NCBI RefSeq assembly: GCF_000802385.1
Contig: NZ_JTDN01000001.1
Location: forward strand, 751,501 to 815,500
Length of the DNA: 64,000 nt
Origin: Croceibacterium mercuriale
GTDB lineage: Bacteria > Pseudomonadota > Alphaproteobacteria > Sphingomonadales > Sphingomonadaceae
Direction of reading: 5' to 3'
A program made the position numbers and the translations under genes. Below are positions 25,723 through 33,179 of the stretch, piece after piece; the first letter of the stretch is position 1, and each line of letters begins with the position of its first letter. Below the pieces are notes generated by a model. It ran no database searches. It had not been told where the DNA came from and saw nothing but the letters and a program-made list of their open reading frames with translations.

Positions 25723-28700
25723 ATGATTGCAGTCGTCAGGCGTACCGCCATGACATGGGTTCAGGCGGGCCGGTCCTTGCGGCACATCCTGCTGGCCATG
25801 GTGCCCGTCATGCTGTTCGCAGGAAGCTTGGCGTCCGCTGCGGCACCTTCGCGTTCGGTCTACCAGGCCATGCCGCAGGACCCCGCCGCCATCGTGGTGC
25901 AAGGTGTCGGCGACGGGCGGGCCGACGACACCGCCGCATTGCAGCAGGCGATCGATGCAGCCGCTGCCGAGGGCGCCGGCGCCATCGTGTTCGTGCCGGA
26001 GGGCCGCTATCGCCTGACCCGGACGTTGCTGCTCCGCTCGGGCGTCAGGGTGTTCGGCGTCGGGCGCCGACGGCCCGTCTTCGTGCTGGCGGAGCGCACG
26101 CCCGGCTTCGGCGAGGGCGTGGCAGCGATGGTCAGCTTCACTGGCGAGGACCAGTTCCGCTCCGGTCGGCCGGCCGTTCCACCGCGCACGACGGTGCCGT
26201 TCGACCCGACCATCTTCGACGGCACGCAGACGACGTTCTATTCGGCTCTGTCCAACGTGGATTTCGATATCGGCGAGGGCAATCAGGGCGCTGTCGCCGT
26301 CCGCTTCCGCGTCGCGCAGCATGCCTTCCTGCGGCATGTCGACATGCGGCTCGGCAGCGCATTCGCCGGCGTCTACCATGTGGGCAACGAGGTGGAGAAC
26401 GTGCGCTTCTTCGGCGGACGGTATGGCATCGTGGCGGAAAAGACCGCGCCGACCTGGCCGTTCACCCTGATCGACAGCCACTTTGAAGGGCAGCAGGTCG
26501 CCGGCATCCGTGAACACGAGGCTGTGCTGACGCTGGTCAACGTCATGTTCCGCGACATGCCGGTGGGGATCGAGATCGACCGCGGCTATTCCGACATGGT
26601 GTGGGGCAAGGATGTCCGCTTTGCGAATGTGAGCGATGCAGGGATCGTCATCTCGATGGAGGACAGCACCTTCACGCAGGTCGGGTTCGAGAATGCCGCG
26701 GCGTCGGCCACGCCGGTCTTCGCGCGCCTGAGGGAGAGCGGACGGACCTTTGCCGGCGTGGGCGACCATTACGAGGTGCGCCGGTTTTCGCACGGTCTTG
26801 CCGTCGCGGCGCTGGGGGAAACCGGCACGAAGCAGTCGGTGTTCGACGCGGTGCCGGTCCGCCGCGCTGTCGCACCGCGCCCGCCCGCCATCCGCGCCTT
26901 GCCGCCCGTCAGGGAATGGGTCAGCGTCCGCGATCTTGGCGTCGCGGGCGACGACCGGACGGACGACACGGCGGCGCTGCAGCGTGCGATCGACACGCAC
27001 CGCGTCCTCTACATGCCCACGGGCCGGTACCGGGTGACACGGCCGATCCGGCTGCGTGCCGATACGGTGCTGATCGCGCTGCATCCCGACACGACGCAGC
27101 TCTACCTGCCGGATGAAGCCGCCGCCTATGCCGGCATCGGCGATCCGGTCCCGTTGCTGGAAAGCGCGCGCGGGGGTGCGGCCATCGTGTCCGGGCTCGG
27201 CCTGTGGACCGGTGGCATCAATCCGCGTGCCACCGCGCTGCTATGGCGCAGCGGCGCGCGATCCATGGTCAACGACGTGCGCATCCATGGCCCGGTCGTG
27301 CGGGTGAACGGCACCGCGACCGGTGCCACGGACCCTGCCGCACGCCCGGACGGGCAGCAGGCCAGCATCTGGGTCACCGATGGCGGGGGCGGGACCTTTG
27401 CCGCCATCTGGTCGCCCAACACGCTGTCCTCCTCCGGCTTCCATGTCTCGGACACGGATACGTCCGGCCATGTCTACGGGCTGTCGGCCGAACATCATTA
27501 CCGCCACGAGATCGTGCTGCGCAACGTGGCCAACTGGGAGTTCCTGGGCGCGCAGACAGAGCAGGAGGCGCGCGACGGCCCCAACGCCTTCTCGATCGAG
27601 CTGAGCGATGTGCGCAACATCCTGCTGGCCAATTATCGCGCCTATCGCGTCACCCGTTCGATCAAGCCGGTCGAAACTGCGGTGCGGCTGTTCGGGTCCA
27701 ACGACGTGCGGTTCCGCAACGTGCACATCAATGCGGAAAGCGGCTTCTCGACCTGCGACGAGGACGGCTGCGGCACCTTTGCCCGGGCGAGCAAGTTCCC
27801 GTTCGACAATGCGATGATCGACGCGGCGACCGGCCGCGCGCTGCGGGAGCGTCAGTTCGGCGCGCTGGACATCGGACCGGCGGCGGTGCTTGCGCCCGAA
27901 CAGCGGGTGCCGGCGGTATCGACAGGGGTGCGGAAGCTGGCTGACGGCTTCTATTCCGCCGGTGGCGGGGCGGTGGACGCCAAGGGCAACCTGTTCTTCA
28001 TCGACCGGTTCTTCCATCGCATCTACAGCTGGTCCACGTCCGGCGGGCTGCGCATCGTCACCGATCCACCGCTCGATCCGGTAAACCTCGCCGTCGATGG
28101 TGGCGGCAGGCTGATGGTGCTGTCGTCCGAGGGGGCCGGGGGCACGGTCTACAGCATCGATCCGGCGGCGCCCGACCGGGTGCAGGTGATCGCACCGACA
28201 CCGGCGGCCGCCGCGCCGGGGGCCATGACGCTGCAGCCCGGCAATCTGTGGGCGAATGGCGAGTTCGCCGACCAGATCGATTTCGCCACCTACGAGTTTC
28301 CGCCGCTGGCGCAGTTCTTCGCGGACAAGCTGGGTGCGGCCAAGCCGATGGAATATGCCTCGCCGGACGGATCGCTGCGGCTGCCGGCCTATCGGGTGTG
28401 GGCGCAAGGCGGCAGCGACCATCGCGGCTGGCGCTGGTCGGACCCGCTGGACGCGTATAGCCTGGTGGGGGCACAGGCGGGCGAGCGGATCGTGCTGACC
28501 AATTCGTCGGAAAACCGGACCTATGAAGGGCTGATAGCCGGGGAGGGCCGCGTCACCGAGCTGAAGGTACTGGCCGAACGTGGCGGCGAGAGTGCGGTAC
28601 GGGCGGCAGACGGCACGCTCTATGTCGCGAACGGGCAGGTCTTCGTCTATTCCGCCGACGGCACATTGCTGCGGCGTATCGACGTTCCGGAACGTCCCTT

Positions 28701-28779
28701 GCAGCTCCTGCTGGGCGGTGCCGACCGGCGCACCCTGTACATCATCAGCCATCACAGCCTGCACGCCTTGCCGCTGTGA
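25723..28779 (+). CDS. Secreted protein with two pectate-lyase-like beta-helix domains and a C-terminal beta-propeller
   Basis: 1018 residues from ATG 25723 (SD GGGAAGGA). Signal/anchor region ends SLASAAAPS. Domain 1 (about 45-380) starts 'VVQGVGDGRADDTAALQQAI', a pectate_lyase_3/GH28-related start. Domain 2 (about 395-740) repeats it: 'VSVRDLGVAGDDRTDDTAAL'. The last 270 residues read as an SMP-30/NHL-like propeller ('GGGAVDAKGNLFFIDRFFHR', 'PVNLAVDGGGRLMVL'). The combination suggests polysaccharide binding or cleavage with a second sugar-acid-active module, but no catalytic residues can be named with confidence. It runs toward the LacI gene, with a hairpin between them, and has an XylR-like site upstream. 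Confidence 0.7.
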   Translation: MIAVVRRTAMTWVQAGRSLRHILLAMVPVMLFAGSLASAAAPSRSVYQAMPQDPAAIVVQGVGDGRADDTAALQQAIDAAAAEGAGAIVFVPEGRYRLTRTLLLRSGVRVFGVGRRRPVFVLAERTPGFGEGVAAMVSFTGEDQFRSGRPAVPPRTTVPFDPTIFDGTQTTFYSALSNVDFDIGEGNQGAVAVRFRVAQHAFLRHVDMRLGSAFAGVYHVGNEVENVRFFGGRYGIVAEKTAPTWPFTLIDSHFEGQQVAGIREHEAVLTLVNVMFRDMPVGIEIDRGYSDMVWGKDVRFANVSDAGIVISMEDSTFTQVGFENAAASATPVFARLRESGRTFAGVGDHYEVRRFSHGLAVAALGETGTKQSVFDAVPVRRAVAPRPPAIRALPPVREWVSVRDLGVAGDDRTDDTAALQRAIDTHRVLYMPTGRYRVTRPIRLRADTVLIALHPDTTQLYLPDEAAAYAGIGDPVPLLESARGGAAIVSGLGLWTGGINPRATALLWRSGARSMVNDVRIHGPVVRVNGTATGATDPAARPDGQQASIWVTDGGGGTFAAIWSPNTLSSSGFHVSDTDTSGHVYGLSAEHHYRHEIVLRNVANWEFLGAQTEQEARDGPNAFSIELSDVRNILLANYRAYRVTRSIKPVETAVRLFGSNDVRFRNVHINAESGFSTCDEDGCGTFARASKFPFDNAMIDAATGRALRERQFGALDIGPAAVLAPEQRVPAVSTGVRKLADGFYSAGGGAVDAKGNLFFIDRFFHRIYSWSTSGGLRIVTDPPLDPVNLAVDGGGRLMVLSSEGAGGTVYSIDPAAPDRVQVIAPTPAAAAPGAMTLQPGNLWANGEFADQIDFATYEFPPLAQFFADKLGAAKPMEYASPDGSLRLPAYRVWAQGGSDHRGWRWSDPLDAYSLVGAQAGERIVLTNSSENRTYEGLIAGEGRVTELKVLAERGGESAVRAADGTLYVANGQVFVYSADGTLLRRIDVPERPLQLLLGGADRRTLYIISHHSLHALPL

Positions 28780-28802
28780 GCGCCGTCCGGACAAAACTGC
28801 CA

Positions 28803-28829
28803 CGCCGGCTTTCGCAAAGGCGACCGGCG
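28803..28829. terminator. Nested hairpin between the beta-helix gene and lacI
   Basis: CGCCGG (28803-28808) pairs with CCGGCG (28824-28829), enclosing an inner CTTT/AAAG stem. There is no U-tract, so this would be a weak or Rho-assisted terminator, or an attenuator before the LacI gene. Confidence 0.35.
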
Positions 28830-28868
28830 CTATAGGCACCGGGTGAGAACAGGGCACCAGGAGCGACG

Positions 28869-29948
28869 GTGATAGAAAAGAAGCGGCGGGCGCGCGGCGC
28901 GACCATTGTCGACGTGGCGGCACGGGCCGGCGTGTCTCCGATGACCGTCTCGCGGGTCATCAACAACCAGGCCGGCGTGCGGGCGGAGACCCGCCGGCTG
29001 GTGGAAGATGCCATCCAGGCGCTGTCGTACACCCCGAATACGGCGGCGCGCAGCCTGGTGACGTCGGGCGAGCTGCGCATCGGCGTGATCTATTCCAACC
29101 CGAGCGCCGCCTTCATGAGCGAGTTCCTGACCGGGATCTACGAGGAAGCGTCCGCCCATGGCGCCCAGCTGTTCCTGCTGAAGGGGGAGGGCGGCGCGCC
29201 GCCTTCCGCAGAGGCGATCCGGAACTTTGTCGCCATCGGGCTGTCCGGGGCGATCCTGGCGCCGCCGCTGGGCGAGGCTGCGCGCGTCGTCGACATGCTG
29301 CACAAGGCGGGCATCCCGCTGGCGGCGGTGGGTGCCCATGACGTGGCCGGAACCAGCTGCGTCAGGATCGACGATCGCGCCGCCGCCTACGAAATGACCA
29401 TGCACCTGATCGAGCTGGGTCACCGCCGGCTAGGCTTCGTGGTCGGCAATCCCGACCAGGCCGCCAGTGCCGAGCGGCTGGCGGGGTTCTATGCCGCGGT
29501 GCGCGAAGCCGGCGATGCCGAGGTCAGGCTGGCGCAGGGCGATTTCAGCTATTCCTCCGGCCTGGCGGCGGGCGAACAGCTGCTGGATGCGCCGCTGCCG
29601 CCGACGGCGGTGTTCGCCAGCAATGACGACATGGCTGCGGCGGTCGTCTCGGTGGCGCATCGCCGCCAGCTTGACGTGCCGCGGATGCTGACCGTGGTGG
29701 GCTTCGACGATAGCGCCGCTGCGGTGACGCTGTGGCCGCCGCTCACCACCATCGGCCAGCCCATCCGCCGGCTGGCGGCCGAGGCGCTGGCCGAAGTGGC
29801 GACGGCAGGGGCCGCCCCGCGCAAGGCTGGCGAGACCGGGCGCGAGAAGATCCTCGATTATGTGCTGATCAAACGCTCCTCCACCGCGCCGCCGGCGGAG
29901 ACGGTCAGCGCGGGATCGGCAGCCGACGAGGCGGTACGACCTTCATAG
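28869..29948 (+). CDS. LacI-family repressor, probable XylR-like regulator of the hemicellulose region
   Basis: 359 residues from a GTG with AGGAG 5 nt upstream. LacI HTH at residues about 10-55: 'ATIVDVAARAGVSPMTVSRV' and hinge-helix 'YTPNTAARSL'. Sugar-binding domain: 'RIGVIYSNPSAAFMSEFLTG', 'RLGFVVGNPDQAASAERLAG', 'ALFASNDDMAAA'-like loop, 'VVGFDDSAAAVTLWPPLTTI'. It is the only LacI protein in the window and is flanked by XylR-like operators, so it is the likely sensor of a xylo-oligosaccharide or aldouronate product. Its 3' end overlaps the GH43 gene on the other strand by 91 bp. Confidence 0.88.
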   Translation: MIEKKRRARGATIVDVAARAGVSPMTVSRVINNQAGVRAETRRLVEDAIQALSYTPNTAARSLVTSGELRIGVIYSNPSAAFMSEFLTGIYEEASAHGAQLFLLKGEGGAPPSAEAIRNFVAIGLSGAILAPPLGEAARVVDMLHKAGIPLAAVGAHDVAGTSCVRIDDRAAAYEMTMHLIELGHRRLGFVVGNPDQAASAERLAGFYAAVREAGDAEVRLAQGDFSYSSGLAAGEQLLDAPLPPTAVFASNDDMAAAVVSVAHRRQLDVPRMLTVVGFDDSAAAVTLWPPLTTIGQPIRRLAAEALAEVATAGAAPRKAGETGREKILDYVLIKRSSTAPPAETVSAGSAADEAVRPS

Positions 29949-31537
29949 CGGAACCAGGCGAAGTCGGCCGGGAGCCTGGCGCCGGACATGTCCTGGCAGG
30001 CCATGCCGACGAAGGTGCCGGTGAAGTTCGGCAATCCGGGTACGGTAACCTCATCCGACAGGATGCTGGCATCCAGCGTGCCAGGCAGCGTCTCCCACCC
30101 GGCCCTATCCTGCCGCCAAGAGAACCGCAGCGTCCCGTGATCGACCTCGGCGCGCAGCTCGACCGGGCCATCCGGCAGGGCGGCGACGGCGACGCTGATG
30201 GCGCAGCCATGGGCCGGGTCCGCGCTCATCACCTGCAGCTGGCGCACGCCGGCATCTGAGGTCACGTAGAGGTAATGGAACTTCGTGCCGTTGTAGTAGC
30301 AGACCAGCCCGGCCGATTGCTGGAAACCGGCAGGTGCGAAGCTGAGCTGCGTGGTGGCCGTGTAGCAGAAGTGCTCCTGCCGCCGGGCGACGAGCGATTG
30401 TTCGAACACGCTGCCCAGGCTCTCACGACCCCACAGGCGCAGATGGCCCGGATTGGCGGAGAGGCTGAACAAGGCTTCGGGTTCGGGGGTGCGCAGCCAC
30501 TGGAGCTCGGCCGGCAACTGGTCCGACGCGAACCGGCCATCCCACGGCTCGGCCGGCCATGGATGCGGCAGGAGTGCGGGCAGCGGGGGCGCGGGATCGG
30601 GCCGGGCATCTCCTGTCAGCGTCCGCAGCCAGCCATCATCGCCCCAGGCCACCGGCTGGATCGCGGTTTCGCGGCCCATGACGCAGCGTGCCAGACCGGG
30701 CAGCGGCCGACCGCAGAGATAGACGAGCCAGGCCGAACCATCGTCCAGCTCGACCAGGTCGCCATGGCCGGCGCGCGCAAGCGGCAGATCGTCGTGTCCG
30801 GCCGCGGTCAGCACCACACCCTCCGGATGCACCTCGTACGGGCCCCAGATCGAACGGGAGCGGGCCATGACGACGGCATGGTCCCAGCCCGTGCCACCTT
30901 CGGCGACGAGCAGGTGGTACCAGCCGTCGCGCTTGTAGAGGTGCGGGCCTTCGGTGAAGCCGCGCGCGGTGCCTTCGAAGATCACGCGGCTCTCGCCAAC
31001 CAGCCGCATCGTCGCGCGGTCCAGTTCCTGCATCACGATGCCGGCGAACCGCCCGCGCCCGGGGCGATGGTCCCACAGCATGTTGAGCAGCCAGCTCCTG
31101 CCGTCATCGTCATGGAACAGCGCCGGGTCGAACCCGCTGCTGTTCAGGTAGATCCGGTCGGACCACGGCCCTTCGATCGTCTCGCTGGTGACGGCATAAT
31201 TGTGGAAGTCGCGCAGCGATGCGCCGACCGCGCCGTCCGCGGTCGTCTGCCCGTAGCGTTTCACATCGGTGAAGATGAGCCAGAAACGGCCATCGGCCCA
31301 GGTCAGGTCGGGCGCCCATACGCCGCAGGAATCGGGATTTCCCCGCATGTCCAGCTGAGCCGCCCGGCAGAGCGGGCGCGCGACGAGGCGCCAGTTCACC
31401 AGGTCGCGGCTGTGATGGATCTGCACCCCGGGATACCATTCGAAGGTGGAGGTGGCGACGTAGAAGTCGTCACCCACGCGCACGATCGAGGGATCGGGAT
31501 TGAACCCGGGGAGGATCGGGTTGTCGAAGCGTGTCAT
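29858..31537 (-). CDS. GH43 beta-xylosidase / arabinofuranosidase with C-terminal beta-sandwich
   Basis: 559 residues with no signal peptide, so it should act in the cytoplasm on imported oligosaccharides. The five-bladed GH43 domain has the usual acid triad: Asp15 (FNPDPSIVR), Asp137 (SSGFDPALFHDDDG) and Glu196 (GFTEGPHLYKRDG). Residues about 335-545 form the XynB C-terminal sandwich ('GRESLGSVFEQSLVARRQEH', 'SAGLVCYYNGTKFHYLYVT') seen in GH43 subfamily 11 xylosidases. It lies downstream of the MFS gene, with an ATGA overlap, in one operon behind XylR-like sites. The 3' end runs through the lacI 3' end (91-bp convergent overlap). Confidence 0.9.
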   Translation of the reverse strand: MTRFDNPILPGFNPDPSIVRVGDDFYVATSTFEWYPGVQIHHSRDLVNWRLVARPLCRAAQLDMRGNPDSCGVWAPDLTWADGRFWLIFTDVKRYGQTTADGAVGASLRDFHNYAVTSETIEGPWSDRIYLNSSGFDPALFHDDDGRSWLLNMLWDHRPGRGRFAGIVMQELDRATMRLVGESRVIFEGTARGFTEGPHLYKRDGWYHLLVAEGGTGWDHAVVMARSRSIWGPYEVHPEGVVLTAAGHDDLPLARAGHGDLVELDDGSAWLVYLCGRPLPGLARCVMGRETAIQPVAWGDDGWLRTLTGDARPDPAPPLPALLPHPWPAEPWDGRFASDQLPAELQWLRTPEPEALFSLSANPGHLRLWGRESLGSVFEQSLVARRQEHFCYTATTQLSFAPAGFQQSAGLVCYYNGTKFHYLYVTSDAGVRQLQVMSADPAHGCAISVAVAALPDGPVELRAEVDHGTLRFSWRQDRAGWETLPGTLDASILSDEVTVPGLPNFTGTFVGMACQDMSGARLPADFAWFRYEGRTASSAADPALTVSAGGAVEERLIST

Positions 31538-32805
31538 GCCGGCTTGCGCACCATGGTCCAGATGATGACGGCGCCGACAAGGTCGAGGACGCCGAGGATG
31601 ACGAAGAAGGGTTCGAAGCCGACGCTGTCAACCATGCCGCCGAGCAGGACCGAGAAGACCAGCACACCCAGATTGCCGGCAAATCCGGCCAGTCCGGCCG
31701 CGGTCGCCACTTCGTTGCGCCTGAACAGGTCGGACGCCATGGTGATGACGGTGACGGACAGGGTCTGGTGGGCGAACCCGCCCAGGCACAGCAGCGCGAT
31801 CGCCGCGTAGGGGCTGGTGACGACACCGACAAAGGCCATGGACACCATCATGATGGCGCCGACGGTAAAGGCGCAGCGACGCGCATTGATCAGCGAGACG
31901 CCCTGCCGCTGCAGGAATGCGGCCACGGCAGGGCCGAACAGGCAGCCGAGATCGGCCGCAAGGAACGGGAGCCAGGCGAACAGGGCGATCTGCGTCAGGT
32001 CGAAACCGCGTTCGCGCACCAGGTAGAGCGGCAGCCAGAACGCCAGCATGCCCCAGACCGGATCCGCCAGCAGGCGGGGCAGGGCGATGCCCCACAGATT
32101 GCGCCGGCGCAGCAGGGCCGGGATCGACACGCGCGTGCCGGTTGCGGCAAGGTGTTCCTCCTGCCCGGCGGCGATATAGGCGCGTTCGTCCTCCCGCAGC
32201 CGGGGATGGCGCGCGGGAGTGTTGTAGAACAGGTACCAGATGACGGCCCAGACGAGGCCGATCCCGCCCGCGATCAGGAAGGCCAGGCGCCAGCTTTGCG
32301 TGAGCACCGCCCACGCGACCAGCGGCGGCGCCAGCACCGCGCCGAACGAGGCGCCGATATTGTAGATGCCGCCGGCGACGCCGCGCTCCTTTGCCGGAAA
32401 CCATTCGGCCACCAGCTTCTGACCGGCCGGCTGAGCCGCGCCTTCCGCCAGACCCAGCAGGCCGCGCAGCGCCGCGAAGCCCAGCCATCCGTTGGCGAAG
32501 ATATGGGCCATCGTGATCAGCGACCAGGCCGCCGCGCAGATGGCGAATCCGATTCGCAGACCCACCCCGTCCAGCAGCCAGCCGGCGAGCGGCTGAAGCA
32601 TGACACCGAGCTGGAAGGCCCCGGTAATCCAGCCATATTGTTCGCTGCTGATCGCCTGTTCCACCAGGATGACCGGCGCCGCCACGCCGAGCACGGCACG
32701 CGCCAGGTAGTTGATGACCATCGCGCCCACGAACAGGCCGATGATGATCCACCGCATTTTCGGGAAGCCAGACGTACGCAAGCCGCTCTCCGTTAACGTG
32801 AACAT
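31534..32805 (-). CDS. MFS transporter of the hexuronate/anion-cation symporter (ExuT-like) group
   Basis: 423 residues, twelve predicted membrane segments. ACS-family features: 'FVGAMVINYLARAVLGVAAP', 'RGLLGLAEGAAQPAGQKLVA' and the loop 'EWFPAKERGVAGGIYNIGAS'. Members import hexuronates, glucarate or other sugar acids with protons. It is upstream of the GH43 gene in the same operon, so it probably brings in a xylo-oligosaccharide, glucuronate or galacturonate released by the surface enzymes. An XylR-like palindrome lies 141 nt upstream and a weaker one covers the start codon. Confidence 0.88.
   Translation of the reverse strand: MFTLTESGLRTSGFPKMRWIIIGLFVGAMVINYLARAVLGVAAPVILVEQAISSEQYGWITGAFQLGVMLQPLAGWLLDGVGLRIGFAICAAAWSLITMAHIFANGWLGFAALRGLLGLAEGAAQPAGQKLVAEWFPAKERGVAGGIYNIGASFGAVLAPPLVAWAVLTQSWRLAFLIAGGIGLVWAVIWYLFYNTPARHPRLREDERAYIAAGQEEHLAATGTRVSIPALLRRRNLWGIALPRLLADPVWGMLAFWLPLYLVRERGFDLTQIALFAWLPFLAADLGCLFGPAVAAFLQRQGVSLINARRCAFTVGAIMMVSMAFVGVVTSPYAAIALLCLGGFAHQTLSVTVITMASDLFRRNEVATAAGLAGFAGNLGVLVFSVLLGGMVDSVGFEPFFVILGVLDLVGAVIIWTMVRKPA
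32790..32804. promoter_or_regulatory. Weak XylR-like site overlapping the MFS start codon
   Basis: On the minus strand TGTTCACGTTAACGG covers codons 1-5 of the MFS gene and shares the CGTTAAC core with the other operators. It may be an auxiliary operator or a chance consequence of coding sequence. Confidence 0.35.
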
Positions 32806-32945
32806 CGCTCTGGCGGCTTAGCGACTGGTTGGTCGCTGCGCCAGTAGCGTGTCAGACAAAGCACATCACTCATTGGTAATGCAGTTGGGCGATATACCCG
32901 GCAGAGTCGAATTGACAACAGGATAAGTCCTACATAATCTACACC

Positions 32946-32959
32946 TGTTAACGTTATCA
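32946..32959. promoter_or_regulatory. XylR/LacI-type operator candidate 2
   Basis: TGTTAACGTTATCA is a 14-bp dyad with a single mismatch between half-sites, centred on CG as LacI-family operators are. It is 141 nt upstream of the MFS start and well placed to repress the MFS-GH43 operon. Confidence 0.75.
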
Positions 32960-33026
32960 CGCTGCACTGCAGCAAAAGTGAGCCAACGGGTGGGAGGGTG
33001 CAGGCAATCAGCGGGTGGAGAGTGCT

Positions 33027-33039
33027 TGGTAGCGTACCA
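33027..33039. promoter_or_regulatory. XylR/LacI-type operator candidate 3
   Basis: TGGTAGCGTACCA is a perfect 5+3+5 palindrome (TGGTA-GCG-TACCA), 141 nt upstream of the TonB receptor start at 33180. It is close to the XylR consensus half-site TGGTAGCG. Confidence 0.7.
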
Positions 33040-33179
33040 TGTCACGCAGCTACGGCACGATCATCCGTTGTCCTGTTCTTTGCGAATAATGCCGAAGTCC
33101 TCTGCTTAGGGGCGAGCGGACCTGTGTCCGTCGCCGGGCGGGTTCTTGGCGAAGAGTTAAAAAACAAAGGGGAAACAGG

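Larger units (their letters stand above)
32806..33179. other. 374-bp divergent control region between the MFS/GH43 operon and a TonB receptor
   Basis: This gap has no gene. It is AT-richer than the surroundings and holds two palindromic operators (32946-32959 and 33027-33039), one nearer each divergent promoter, followed by an A-rich leader with a GGGGAAACAGG ribosome site just before the receptor ATG at 33180. I see no RNA gene or riboswitch in it. Confidence 0.7.
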
